64,000 bases of DNA, taken from positions 97,391 through 161,390 of the forward strand of contig CAZPMH010000002.1 in assembly GCA_964587815.1 (NCBI GenBank), read 5' to 3'. Made by a program: the position numbers and the translations under genes. The stretch comes from UBA1672 sp964587815. GTDB taxonomy: Bacteria; Pseudomonadota; Alphaproteobacteria; Micavibrionales; Micavibrionaceae. The notes below the pieces were generated by a model. That model saw nothing but the letters and a program-made list of their open reading frames with translations, had not been told where the DNA came from and ran no database searches. Of the stretch, positions 52,424 through 60,891 are shown piece after piece. Within the stretch, counting starts at the first letter, position 1. Each line of letters begins with the position of its first letter.

Positions 52424-52577
52424 TTTTCAATATCCCGTTCGTTTTTTATTTATCACCTAATTTTTTTTATTTGCTTATACACGATTAAAAAGCGCGTTGC
52501 AAATTTGATTTAACAGTAGTTTAAAGCAAAAGCACTTATATATACAAATATATTTTACAGATAATGCAATAAAGTTA

Positions 52578-53309
52578 TTACATTTTACATGCTGTACTGT
52601 AAACAAATGCCGTATCCACTGCTTTTTCGAAGCTTTCGTCGGCTGCGTCGTAGAGTTTCTCGACAAAGAAAGGCACCGGATCTTCTACTTTTTTGAATGT
52701 TGAATTTTCAAGATTGACGTCGACATTACGATATTTCGTTAGCGCCATATCAACGTTTGTTCTGCGCTTAACATCTTTCAACACATTGACCATCAACTCA
52801 TCAAGATCAGCGCACCCGCCATATTCCTTCATCATTCTTGCTTCGCGTTCCGCGTTTTTATCAGCGGGAGCCTGACTGAAACACTGGGCAAAATCTTGCA
52901 TTACAGATAGCTTTGTATTCTGAACACCGTTTTGCCTGATTTGTGTGTTCACATCTCCAAGTAATTCTTGAATAATCTTTGTTTCACCTGATTCACCGAC
53001 CGCTTTACCGGATGCGTAGAAATTCAGCGCGATCGTATAGAATTTCGATTTTGTTGCGCACGCTCTTTTATTGCCCTTAAAGACCATCTCTTCAATCGGT
53101 TCGATATCAATGATTACATCAGTAACTTGCGGGTTTACGACAGGTCTGATCTGATCGACCGTTCCAACTGACCCGCCGCTTGTTCCTGTTGTCGGTTCCT
53201 GATCAGGTGGTATAGCACCGGGAGCCAGCCCCTCCTGCGCGTTTGCTACGCTTAGAAATCCAAGTAAACATGTCGCTAAAGCTAAAATTGCAAAGTTTTT
53301 ATGTGTCAT
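52578..53309 (-). CDS. Unknown exported protein, 243 residues
   Basis: Not recognised. The signal peptide ends near VANA-QE (residue 24-25). A Gly/Pro/Thr linker (about 25-60) leads to a helical domain with several cysteines (CATKSK, FAQCFS, GGCADL, a final CKM), which may form disulfides in the periplasm. A 154-base AT-rich gap separates it from the next exported unknown gene, and no terminator is evident in it. Confidence 0.6.
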   Translation of the reverse strand: MTHKNFAILALATCLLGFLSVANAQEGLAPGAIPPDQEPTTGTSGGSVGTVDQIRPVVNPQVTDVIIDIEPIEEMVFKGNKRACATKSKFYTIALNFYASGKAVGESGETKIIQELLGDVNTQIRQNGVQNTKLSVMQDFAQCFSQAPADKNAEREARMMKEYGGCADLDELMVNVLKDVKRRTNVDMALTKYRNVDVNLENSTFKKVEDPVPFFVEKLYDAADESFEKAVDTAFVYSTACKM

Positions 53310-53393
53310 TTCTTTATCACTTTAATGTACCGATAATAAAGTATACGCGGCTAACATCTAAAGAACAAGTTTTGAGTGATATCTGCAGAGATT

Positions 53394-54236
53394 TCAGCCT
53401 GCCAGCCTAGCGTGCTTTACAATATCACCCGATGAGGCGACAAAATTCGGATTTAAAAGTTCAGGGTGTGTGCCGCCATATGTTAACGACTTGCCGTGTA
53501 TATCCGTGATGTCACCACCGGCAGCACGCAAAATTGCATGCCCTGCGGCGGTGTCCCATTCACAGGTGGGGCCGAAACGGGGGTAAATATCGGCTTTACC
53601 ATTGGCAATTCTGCAAATTTTTAGTGAAGACGACAGACGGATCACTTTTTTGACCTTAAACTGGTCGAGCAACTTAAAGCGGGCGTTGGTCGTATCCACA
53701 TCACCACCGGATATAACCGTTATACCGTCTTTTGGCATGGCACGGGTGCGGATTGCTTTTTCTGTTTCACTGTCCTCGAAATAGCGTGTGGCTTGTGCGC
53801 TGCCGTCTTCGCTCAAGCAGCCCGCATATAATTCGCCCAGTTCAGGAGCGTAAATGACACCCAATACAGGTTGGTTTTTGTAGATCAGCCCTATATTAAC
53901 TGTGAAATCGGATTTACCGCGGATGAAGGCGCGCGTACCGTCCAATGGGTCGACCAGCCAGAAATAGTCTTGTGCATTTGTATCAATGCGGCGGCCTGCG
54001 GAAAAGGACTCCTCCCCTATTACAGGAATATCAGGCAATATATTCAAAAGCGCGGCTTCGATCAGTTTTTCGGCTTCCTGATCGGCCTGCGTTACGGGGG
54101 ATCCATCGCCCTTGGACACCGTTGCGATGTCGCGAATGCCGTCAAAATATTCCATGATTAATTCGCCTGCTTCGACCGCGATGCGCTTAACGATGTTTGT
54201 CAGCGCGGGGCGGTGGGAAAGCAGTTTAGACGACAT
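53394..54236 (-). CDS. cysQ: 3'(2'),5'-bisphosphate nucleotidase
   Basis: Inositol-monophosphatase-fold enzyme of 280 residues that removes the 3'-phosphate from PAP, the by-product of PAPS use, and also from PAPS. Metal-binding motifs are GEESF (Glu), WLVDPLDGTRAF and CEWDTAAGHAILRAAGG. The ATG at 54236 is used; it overlaps the end of cysNC by 11 bases, which means coupled translation. As the last gene of cysD-GIY-YIG-cysNC-cysQ it provides PAP recycling for the same pathway. Confidence 0.92.
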   Translation of the reverse strand: MSSKLLSHRPALTNIVKRIAVEAGELIMEYFDGIRDIATVSKGDGSPVTQADQEAEKLIEAALLNILPDIPVIGEESFSAGRRIDTNAQDYFWLVDPLDGTRAFIRGKSDFTVNIGLIYKNQPVLGVIYAPELGELYAGCLSEDGSAQATRYFEDSETEKAIRTRAMPKDGITVISGGDVDTTNARFKLLDQFKVKKVIRLSSSLKICRIANGKADIYPRFGPTCEWDTAAGHAILRAAGGDITDIHGKSLTYGGTHPELLNPNFVASSGDIVKHARLAG

Positions 54237-56223
54237 AATCGAGGACTTGTTCTTTATCTTTGGCCGAATCAGACAAATCACCCAGCGCGATTTGTTGTTC
54301 GATGTAGTTTACGAGCTGTTCAATACAAAAATCAATGCCGTTTTCCTGTGTATCAATTATTAGCTCAGGATTTGCGGGCTTTTCATATGGCGCGTCACTG
54401 CTGAGTCCTGTGAAGGATTTAATCTCTCCGGCGCGGGCGCGTTTATATAAGCCCGTTTTATCGCGGTTTTCACAGGTTTCAAAATCGGCGGAGACGTAGA
54501 TTTCATTGAACAGCTCTTCCCCGATTTTTTCACGCGCAAGGCGGCGGTCTGATCGGTATGGTGAGATGAAGGATGTAATCACCACCTGCCCCGCATGCGC
54601 CATCATGTCGGCAACATGGCCGACGCGGCGGATGTTTTCGGCGCGGTCTTCGGGGGAGAAGCCTAAATCTTTGCTCAAGCCCTGGCGGAATAATCCGCTG
54701 TCCAGCACGGTGACGTGGATACCTTTATCGAACAGCGCTTTTTCTGCCGCCATCGCGAGGGTTGTTTTTCCCGCACCCGACAGGCCTGTTAGCCAGAAGA
54801 CGCCGCCGCGGTGGCCGTTTTGGATGGCACGTTCATCGTGGGAAAGCGTGTGGTCAACGCATTGGACGTTTTCGCTTTTCGGCGCGTTGCGGCGCTGGTC
54901 GGCGTACCCGTCCATGTTGAGCGAGCCGCCGCCGACAATGTCGTAATCTTCATAGAGCACGATGCGACCGAGGCGTTCGTTGTTTACGTAAGGATCAATC
55001 GGCAGTTGATCGCGGGCGCGCAAAGTGACTTCTGCGACTGCGTTACGGGCGACCTCCCCTGCTGCGGAATTATCGCCTAAATCTTGCGTGTCGATAACCT
55101 TATCGATGGATTGGACGCTGACCATTGCCTCATGCGTACCGTAGCGAATTTTATAGCTGTTCCCGACCTTTAGCGGTTTGTGCGCGAGCCAGAAAATGCT
55201 GGCGCGGAACACGTTGGAGAGCATGGGCGGGTTTTCGGTGTGGGAGGCTATGTGCCCGCGCTCAACAAATAAGCGTTGATCAAGCGTGATGCCGATGGCC
55301 TCGCCCGGCTTGGCTTCGACCTTGTCTTTATTTTCAGGCCAGACCTCTATGGAGGTGACGGTTGCGCTCTCATTCCCGGGGGAGAAGAGCACCGTGTCAC
55401 CTTTGCGCAAGATGCCGGTTTCGATGCGCCCGACGATGATTCGCTGTTCGCCGAAGCGATACACATCCTGAACGGGGAAGCGCAGCGGGCGCGCGATGGG
55501 TTGCGGCGCGATTTCGAAGCTGTCCAGCACGTTGATCAAATCTTTGCCGTCATACCAGCTCATCGATTCGCCGCGATGGGCGATCATGTCGCCGTGACGG
55601 GCGGAGATGGGCACGATAAAGCGCGGGGTGAGGCCGATGGAGCCGAGATAATCTTTCACCTCTTGGCTGACCTTGGCGTATTGTTCGGCGGAATGTTCCA
55701 CCATGTCCATTTTGTTGATGACAACCGCGACTTGTTGCAAACCGAGAAGGTGCAAAAGGTAGGCGTGGCGGCGGGTTTGCTCCTGTACGCCTTCTGTGCC
55801 GTCAACGACCAAAATCGCGGCATCGGCGGCGGCGGCACCTGAGATCATGTTTTTAAGGAATTCGCGGTGTCCGGGGGCGTCGATGATGACGTAGTCGCGC
55901 TCCTCGGTCGAGAACCAAATTTGCGTGGAATCGATTGTAACGGCTTGGTCGCGCTCGGCCTGAAAGCTGTCAAGGACGAATGACCATTCCAGCGCATCGG
56001 TGCCGCGGCGTTTACAAATGGCCTGGAGTTCCTCGTATTTGCCTGCGGGCAGTGAATCCGTGTCATAGAGCAAGCGCCCGATCAGGGTTGATTTCCCGTG
56101 ATCGACATGGCCGACGATGACGACCTTTAACGGCTGTTTCGCGTTTTGCTTCTTGCGCGTCGGGGCGGCTGTGCCCTGCTCGCTTATGTTTTCGTTATTC
56201 TGTTGTATCGCTGGTTGTGTCAT
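54226..56223 (-). CDS. cysNC: Bifunctional sulfate adenylyltransferase large subunit / APS kinase
   Basis: Fusion of 665 residues. The N-terminal part (about 30-450) is the GTPase subunit of ATP sulfurylase, with GHVDHGKSTLIGRLL, DAPGHREF and NKMD. It works with CysD to form APS. The C-terminal part (about 465-660) is APS kinase, with the P-loop GLSGAGKTTLA and the FISPYRSDRRLAR segment, and makes PAPS. Only one base separates its start from the GIY-YIG gene; no good ribosome site lies there, so translation probably depends on that upstream gene. Confidence 0.95.
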   Translation of the reverse strand: MTQPAIQQNNENISEQGTAAPTRKKQNAKQPLKVVIVGHVDHGKSTLIGRLLYDTDSLPAGKYEELQAICKRRGTDALEWSFVLDSFQAERDQAVTIDSTQIWFSTEERDYVIIDAPGHREFLKNMISGAAAADAAILVVDGTEGVQEQTRRHAYLLHLLGLQQVAVVINKMDMVEHSAEQYAKVSQEVKDYLGSIGLTPRFIVPISARHGDMIAHRGESMSWYDGKDLINVLDSFEIAPQPIARPLRFPVQDVYRFGEQRIIVGRIETGILRKGDTVLFSPGNESATVTSIEVWPENKDKVEAKPGEAIGITLDQRLFVERGHIASHTENPPMLSNVFRASIFWLAHKPLKVGNSYKIRYGTHEAMVSVQSIDKVIDTQDLGDNSAAGEVARNAVAEVTLRARDQLPIDPYVNNERLGRIVLYEDYDIVGGGSLNMDGYADQRRNAPKSENVQCVDHTLSHDERAIQNGHRGGVFWLTGLSGAGKTTLAMAAEKALFDKGIHVTVLDSGLFRQGLSKDLGFSPEDRAENIRRVGHVADMMAHAGQVVITSFISPYRSDRRLAREKIGEELFNEIYVSADFETCENRDKTGLYKRARAGEIKSFTGLSSDAPYEKPANPELIIDTQENGIDFCIEQLVNYIEQQIALGDLSDSAKDKEQVLDYVV

Positions 56224-56224
56224 T

Positions 56225-56620
56225 TTATTTCAACTTTTTTACATTCAATAGTGTTTCAACTTGAGTAATTAAGTATGTTTCAAGTGCCTCTGCCATATAC
56301 GGCTGCTTTTCCAAGACAATACTTAAAATCACATCTTTGGCGTCAAGAGCTTCATTGATTTTGTTTGGCTTAAAAAGCCAATGAAACAATCTGTTGCCTG
56401 TATCTGACTTACTCATGCCAATGTATTTTGTGTCTTTGCCTAGATGGTCAAATATGCAATATACGCCGGGTCTCTTTTCAAACTTCGCCCAATTACGCCC
56501 TTCGTTATCATCATCGTTTTGCAACTCATGAACTGTATGGATATAAAATTCTACGTCAATTCTATGGATATTAGTAAACCTGACGACTTCAGTTATTGTT
56601 TTTGCTAAATTATCTAGCAT
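56225..56620 (-). CDS. GIY-YIG-domain protein inserted in the sulfate activation operon
   Basis: A 131-residue protein in which residues 52-118 match the GIY-YIG nuclease fold: GVY (about 52-54), YIG (about 66-68), Arg77 in GNRL and a Glu in AEALETYLI (about 111-114), numbered from the ATG at 56620. An N-terminal extension of about 50 residues precedes the domain. The start overlaps the cysD stop (TGATG), and the stop is one base from cysNC. Base composition is clearly AT-richer than both cys neighbours, a sign of later acquisition. The nuclease may be active as a homing or repair enzyme, or domesticated; the sequence does not tell which. A GTG three bases upstream is an alternative start. 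Confidence 0.75.
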   Translation of the reverse strand: MLDNLAKTITEVVRFTNIHRIDVEFYIHTVHELQNDDDNEGRNWAKFEKRPGVYCIFDHLGKDTKYIGMSKSDTGNRLFHWLFKPNKINEALDAKDVILSIVLEKQPYMAEALETYLITQVETLLNVKKLK

Positions 56621-57462
56621 CACATGTACCCTGCGGCTCTTAGGCGTTCGAAGCTGTCTTCGGTTTCGGTGTCCATAGAGCGGCCTGCGCGTTCGGATGT
56701 GTTTGTGGTTTCCAGTTCCTGAATAATTTCTTCAATGCTAGCGGCGTTGCTTTCCACGGGGAAGGTCAGGTTTTTTTCCCCTAGAGAGCGGTAGCGCATC
56801 ATTTTTCCTGTTTTTTCGTCTTTTTGCGCCAAATAGAGCGGGCAGAAGGGAATCCCTTCGCGCAAATGGTATCTCCAGATGTCGATTTCCGTCCAGTGTA
56901 GAATCGGGTGGATGCGTATATGCGCGCCGCCTGCCTCATCATGGGGAAATTCGGTTTTATATTGATCCCAGAATTCGGGGGGTTGGTCTTTAAAGTCCCA
57001 GCCACCATCGAAGGTGCGCGGTGAAAAGACGCGTTCCTTTGCGCGCAGGCCCTGTTCATCACGGCGGATACCGCCTGTAATCCCCTTAAAGCCGTATTCT
57101 TTCATTAAGCCCTTTAACCCTTCGGTTTTGCGCATGGCAGAACGCGTGTTGGGCGGCAGGGTTTGATCCATTTCCTCTTCGGGCGGGCACATCCAGTTGA
57201 CGCAGTCGAGATTCCATTCTTCGGTCAAGCGGTCGCGGAAGGCGTAGACCTCGTCCATTTCCATCCCTGTATCGAGCAGGCAAACAGGGAACGGCACGCG
57301 GCCGAAGAAGGCTTTGCGCACCATCCATAGCATGGCGGTTGAGTCCTTACCGATGGACCACATCATGCCCATCGGGTTCAGGCGGTTATACGCCTCGCGC
57401 AGGATGTAGATTGATTTGGCCTCCAGCTCATCAAGATAGCTGTAGTTTGCGTTGCTCACCAT
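56620..57462 (-). CDS. cysD: Sulfate adenylyltransferase small subunit
   Basis: PP-loop ATP pyrophosphatase-family protein of 280 residues that forms APS from sulfate and ATP together with CysN. The PP-loop is SIGKDSTAML, and GITGGIRRDEQGLRAKERVFSPR, HPILHWTEIDIWRYHLREGIPFCPLY and the C-terminal SFERLRAAGYM are typical. The start at 57462 follows a 119-base AT-rich upstream region. It is the first gene of the operon. Confidence 0.95.
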   Translation of the reverse strand: MVSNANYSYLDELEAKSIYILREAYNRLNPMGMMWSIGKDSTAMLWMVRKAFFGRVPFPVCLLDTGMEMDEVYAFRDRLTEEWNLDCVNWMCPPEEEMDQTLPPNTRSAMRKTEGLKGLMKEYGFKGITGGIRRDEQGLRAKERVFSPRTFDGGWDFKDQPPEFWDQYKTEFPHDEAGGAHIRIHPILHWTEIDIWRYHLREGIPFCPLYLAQKDEKTGKMMRYRSLGEKNLTFPVESNAASIEEIIQELETTNTSERAGRSMDTETEDSFERLRAAGYM

Positions 57463-57581
57463 GGGTCGCGCCCTTCTTTTTTAAATACACAAAAAATTTG
57501 TGATTAGTATTTTTTAAAAACAATTTGGGCTGTATATACTGAAAAATCAATATATTCAATATACAAAATATTTCAGTAATA
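57463..57581 (-). promoter_or_regulatory. AT-rich upstream region of the cysD operon
   Basis: This gap lies upstream of cysD and downstream of the UDP-glucose dehydrogenase gene. It contains GTGATTAGTATTT (57500-57512), which matches 10 of 13 bases of GTGACTAATATTA in front of cysG (29094-29106). It could be a shared site for the Rrf2 regulator. The region also carries several ATATT/AATAT repeats that make chance matches more likely. Confidence 0.35.
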
Positions 57582-58931
57582 TTATATGGCAGCGTGCAAT
57601 GGCTGTTCGCCCTCCCCTTCGAGTAAGCTCTCGCGCCCGATGGAGTGGTAGGTGAAGCCGCGGCCCTTCATGTCTGCATTTTTATAGACGTTGCGCAGAT
57701 CAACAAGCACGTTGCCGCGCATTTCAGCCTTGATTTTGCCCAGATCAAGCGCGTGGAATTCGTTCCATTCGGTGATGATGACCAGAATATCTGCATCCTT
57801 CGCCGCATCGTAGGGATTTTTTGCCCACGTCACATCGTCGAGCATTTTTGCAGCCGTATCCATGGCTTCAGGGTCGTGGGCGGTCACCTCTGCGCCCTCC
57901 TGTTGTAAGATCGGGATGATGGTGAGTGATGGGGCGTCGCGCATATCGTCGGTTTTGGGTTTGAATGCCACACCGAGGATGCCGATTTTCTTACCGCGCA
58001 CATCACCGCCAGCCGCGGCGATGATTTTATCCGCCATGCGCGCCTTGCGGTCTTCATTAACGGAGATAACAGCCTCAACGATTCTTTGTGGTGCGCCGTG
58101 TTTTTGCCCTGCGCGGGTTAGAGCGAGTGTATCTTTCGGGAAGCAGGAGCCGCCATAGCCCGGCCCTGCATGCAGGAATTTGGAGCCGATGCGCCCGTCG
58201 ATGCCGATGCCTTTTGCGACTTGTTGTACGTCTGCGCCGACTTGTTCACACAGATCAGCGATTTCATTGATGAATGTAATTTTAGTCGCAAGGAAGGCGT
58301 TGGCAGCGTATTTAATGACCTCAGCGGTTTCACGTTTTGAGAACAGAATCGGTGTCTCATTAATAAAGAGCGGGCGGTAGACTTCGCGCATTACTTCTTG
58401 GGCGCGTTCGGAGGATGTACCGACAACAACACGGTCAGGGCGCATGAAATCATCAATCGCCGCGCCTTCACGTAAGAATTCAGGATTAGAGGCAACGTCG
58501 AAATCAGCGTTCGGGTTTTCTTCACGGATGATGGCTTCAACTTCGCGAGCAGTGCCGACGGGAACGGTTGATTTGTTTACGATAACTGTATAGCCCTGAA
58601 TTTCGCGGGCAATTTCACGAGCGGCGGCGTGGACATACTTCATATCTGCATCGCGTCCGTAACGGCGGGACGGTGTGCCCACGGCAATAAAGACCGCTTC
58701 GGCATCCTTGACCGCTTCTTTAAGGTCAGTTGTGAATTCAATGCGATTGGCATCAATCTGACGTTGAAGCAAAGGTTTAAGGCCCGGCTCATAAATCGGG
58801 ATTTCACCGTTTTTCAGCTTTTCTATTTTTGCTTCGTCTTTATCGACACATATTACAGTGTGTCCAAATTCGGCAAAACATGTTCCTGAGACAAGACCAA
58901 CGTAACCGGTTCCGATCATTGCGATTCGCAT
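57582..58931 (-). CDS. ugd: UDP-glucose 6-dehydrogenase
   Basis: NAD-dependent enzyme of 449 residues that oxidises UDP-glucose to UDP-glucuronate, a precursor of surface polysaccharides. The NAD-binding start is MIGTGYVGLVSGTCFAEFGH, the substrate segment includes NPEFLREGAAI, and the catalytic Cys lies in GPGYGGSCFPKDT. The C-terminal domain has GVAFKPKTDDMRDAPSL. The gene stands alone, divergent from the SapC-family gene, with no glycosyltransferase nearby. Confidence 0.96.
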   Translation of the reverse strand: MRIAMIGTGYVGLVSGTCFAEFGHTVICVDKDEAKIEKLKNGEIPIYEPGLKPLLQRQIDANRIEFTTDLKEAVKDAEAVFIAVGTPSRRYGRDADMKYVHAAAREIAREIQGYTVIVNKSTVPVGTAREVEAIIREENPNADFDVASNPEFLREGAAIDDFMRPDRVVVGTSSERAQEVMREVYRPLFINETPILFSKRETAEVIKYAANAFLATKITFINEIADLCEQVGADVQQVAKGIGIDGRIGSKFLHAGPGYGGSCFPKDTLALTRAGQKHGAPQRIVEAVISVNEDRKARMADKIIAAAGGDVRGKKIGILGVAFKPKTDDMRDAPSLTIIPILQQEGAEVTAHDPEAMDTAAKMLDDVTWAKNPYDAAKDADILVIITEWNEFHALDLGKIKAEMRGNVLVDLRNVYKNADMKGRGFTYHSIGRESLLEGEGEQPLHAAI

Positions 58932-59182
58932 AATACCCTCAATTCATTCCGATTGTTTATAAAATCACGCAAACCTAACGTATTTTTAGTGTTCAAGTAA
59001 AGCTGAGAAATTGTATTTTAAGTCTCTGTTAAGTGGTTTGGCGTATAGTGATGTTTAATAAAAGACTATTCGTCAAAGTGGTTGCAAAACCCGCGTAAAT
59101 TCTCATACTATCCGTTAGATATGTGTTATTTAAAATCAATCGAAATATAATCTAATACAGAACATTTAAGGAATTTTACACA

Positions 59183-59986
59183 ATGGCAGATCAACAGCCC
59201 CCGGCACAGAACAACGCGAACGCTCAAGATGCGGCAATGCCGTTATTTTACAAAAAGCCCGCGCCGCTGGATGCGAAGAAACACAGTAATCTTTCGCTTA
59301 AGAAAAATTTTGGCTTTGCTTTCACAAAAGGCGTGAACGCCGTGCCGGTAAATATGATCGAAATGCCGCAAGTTTGCCACGATTATCCCATTGCGTTCAG
59401 CCCGGATGATCCTGAAAATCCGGGGACGGCCATTCCAACGCCTGTTGCGATTGTGGGTTTGCGCGATAATGAGAATTTATTTGTTGATGCGCAAGGCAAT
59501 TGGGACACGAACAGTTACATTCCTGCCTATATAAGGCGTTATCCTTTTATCTTCTCTGAAATTCCCGGTACGGACAAGCTGACACTATGTGTTGATGCAA
59601 CGGATGAGATTGTTGAGGAATCAGATGCGCAACCCTTCTTTGATGCAGAGGGCAAGCCGAGCGCGCTGGCGAATAATGCGTTGGACTTTTGTAAGTCTTA
59701 CCATGCAGCGGCACAGCAGACGATTGAGTTTAGCAAGGCGCTTGCGAATGCAGATATTCTGATTCAGCGTGAAGCGCAAATTAATATTGGTGATAATAAG
59801 CGCATTAATTTTTCCGGTTTTCGAATCATTGATGAACAAAAATTTGCCGAACTTGATGACGATACGTTTCTTGATTGGCGTGATAAGGGGTGGTTGCCTT
59901 TTGTGTATGCGCATCTTTTCTCAGGAACACAATGGACGAGACTGTCGCGCTTGCTCAACGAAAGATTGCGTGACGCCGCGGCTTAG
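59183..59986 (+). CDS. SapC-family protein
   Basis: A 267-residue protein of the SapC family. The opening PLFYKKPAPLDAKKHSNLSL and the VPVNMIEMPQVCHDYPIAF, YIPAYIRRYPFIF and WLPFVYAHLFS segments follow the family pattern. The name comes from S-layer-linked genes in Campylobacter, but the biochemical function is unknown. No signal peptide is present. An AAGGAA ribosome site lies before the ATG, and a possible -10 (TATAAT, 59146-59151) lies about 32 bases upstream. A strong terminator follows. Confidence 0.85.
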   Translation: MADQQPPAQNNANAQDAAMPLFYKKPAPLDAKKHSNLSLKKNFGFAFTKGVNAVPVNMIEMPQVCHDYPIAFSPDDPENPGTAIPTPVAIVGLRDNENLFVDAQGNWDTNSYIPAYIRRYPFIFSEIPGTDKLTLCVDATDEIVEESDAQPFFDAEGKPSALANNALDFCKSYHAAAQQTIEFSKALANADILIQREAQINIGDNKRINFSGFRIIDEQKFAELDDDTFLDWRDKGWLPFVYAHLFSGTQWTRLSRLLNERLRDAAA

Positions 59987-60040
59987 AGCCTCAGTTTCGC
60001 AGCCCTTTTGGTTCGCGTTTTATTGCCTGAAATTTTCTTT

Positions 60041-60078
60041 CAAAAAAAGCCCGCTGTGGATAGATGCGGGCTTTTGCA
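60041..60078. terminator. Strong rho-independent terminator after the SapC gene, bidirectional
   Basis: AAAAGCCCGC (60045-60054) pairs with GCGGGCTTTT (60066-60075) as a ten-base perfect stem with T- and A-rich flanks on both sides. Confidence 0.9.
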
Positions 60079-60166
60079 TGTCTGCATATTGAATTCTAAA
60101 ACTGAGCCATGTTAGCTATTGAATATAACAAATTCATATCTATCAAGCATTGAGCGAGGGAATCCC

Positions 60167-60790
60167 ATGGCAAAAGTAGGTGCACAAAGAGCAGCTGTTC
60201 TTACAGGAAAATCTAAATCAACAATACAGCGTGCGATGAAAAGCGGAAAGCTGTCCTTTGAGCTTGATCAGAATAACAGACGCATCATTGATGTTTCGGA
60301 ACTTGAGCGCGTTTTCGGCATTCAAAAGCAGGAAGAGAAGACTGAGACAAAGAAGGTTGATCAGAGCGCCATTGATGCCGCCGTTGAGAAAGAGCGTATG
60401 GCGATGCAGATCAAGATGCTGGAGCAGCAGTTGAGCAGCGCGAAGGAAAATCTTGATGATTTGAAAGACCAGCGTGACAAGTGGGAAAAGCAAGCGTCAC
60501 AGGTTTTGATCACTAGCCAGTATTCACAGAAGCAGGCAGAAGAGCTTCGCGCGCAAATCAAAGAGCGTGAAGAGCGTGCGCGTCAACGCCGTATGGGGAA
60601 CGCAAAGATGCAAAATGCGCAGAATGCGGCAGCGGGCAGCGCAAGTCCGACAGGTGCTAAACGCCCTGCTCCGTCTCGTGAAGAGCTAAAGAAGCTTGAT
60701 GAGAAGATGCGCAAGCTGAAGGCAGAAAACGAAAATACGGGATCAGAGGGCAGTTCAGTCTTCCGTTTCTGGCGCAAAGCCAAAGGCTAA
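60167..60790 (+). CDS. HTH/coiled-coil DNA-binding-like protein, plasmid entry-exclusion or replication type
   Basis: The frame opens upstream with TTG, but the ATG at 60167 has GCGAGGG before it and starts the recognisable part. Residues about 1-50 look like a MerR-type helix-turn-helix (VGAQRAAVLTGKSKSTIQRAM, then IDVSELERVFGIQ). A coiled coil follows (about 65-150; AAVEKERMAMQIKMLEQQLS and the EELRAQIKEREERARQRR stretch), then a Ala/Gly/Pro linker and a basic C-terminus. Similar N-termini occur in plasmid entry-exclusion and replication-associated proteins, so a mobile ancestry is possible. The 207-residue product is probably cytoplasmic. Its true role is unknown. Confidence 0.65.
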   Translation: MAKVGAQRAAVLTGKSKSTIQRAMKSGKLSFELDQNNRRIIDVSELERVFGIQKQEEKTETKKVDQSAIDAAVEKERMAMQIKMLEQQLSSAKENLDDLKDQRDKWEKQASQVLITSQYSQKQAEELRAQIKEREERARQRRMGNAKMQNAQNAAAGSASPTGAKRPAPSREELKKLDEKMRKLKAENENTGSEGSSVFRFWRKAKG

Positions 60791-60860
60791 TTGTGCTTTT
60801 GCAACAATCTTTAGGACTTTCTTTTTTCAAAATTCCGAATATGCAATCATTTTAACTGGA

Positions 60861-60885
60861 ATATGCCACCTTTTCGGTGGTATAT
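60861..60885. terminator. Hairpin after the HTH gene, overlapping the next leader
   Basis: ATATGCCACC (60861-60870) pairs with GGTGGTATAT (60876-60885), one G-T wobble, around TTTTC. It is followed by TTAATTATG. It may end the HTH gene or act in the leader of the cysteine-module gene, whose first candidate start lies seven bases further on. Confidence 0.5.
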
Positions 60886-60891
60886 TTAATT

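Noticed and set aside
55276..55842. Open frame of 188 codons opposite cysNC, and a similar one opposite typA (44139-44642)
   Set aside because: Both are antisense to highly conserved GTPase domains; no independent evidence supports them.
58932..59182. Gap between ugd and the SapC gene searched for tRNA or small RNA
   Set aside because: No cloverleaf or strong stem with a T-run is visible; only a possible -10 for the SapC gene was kept.
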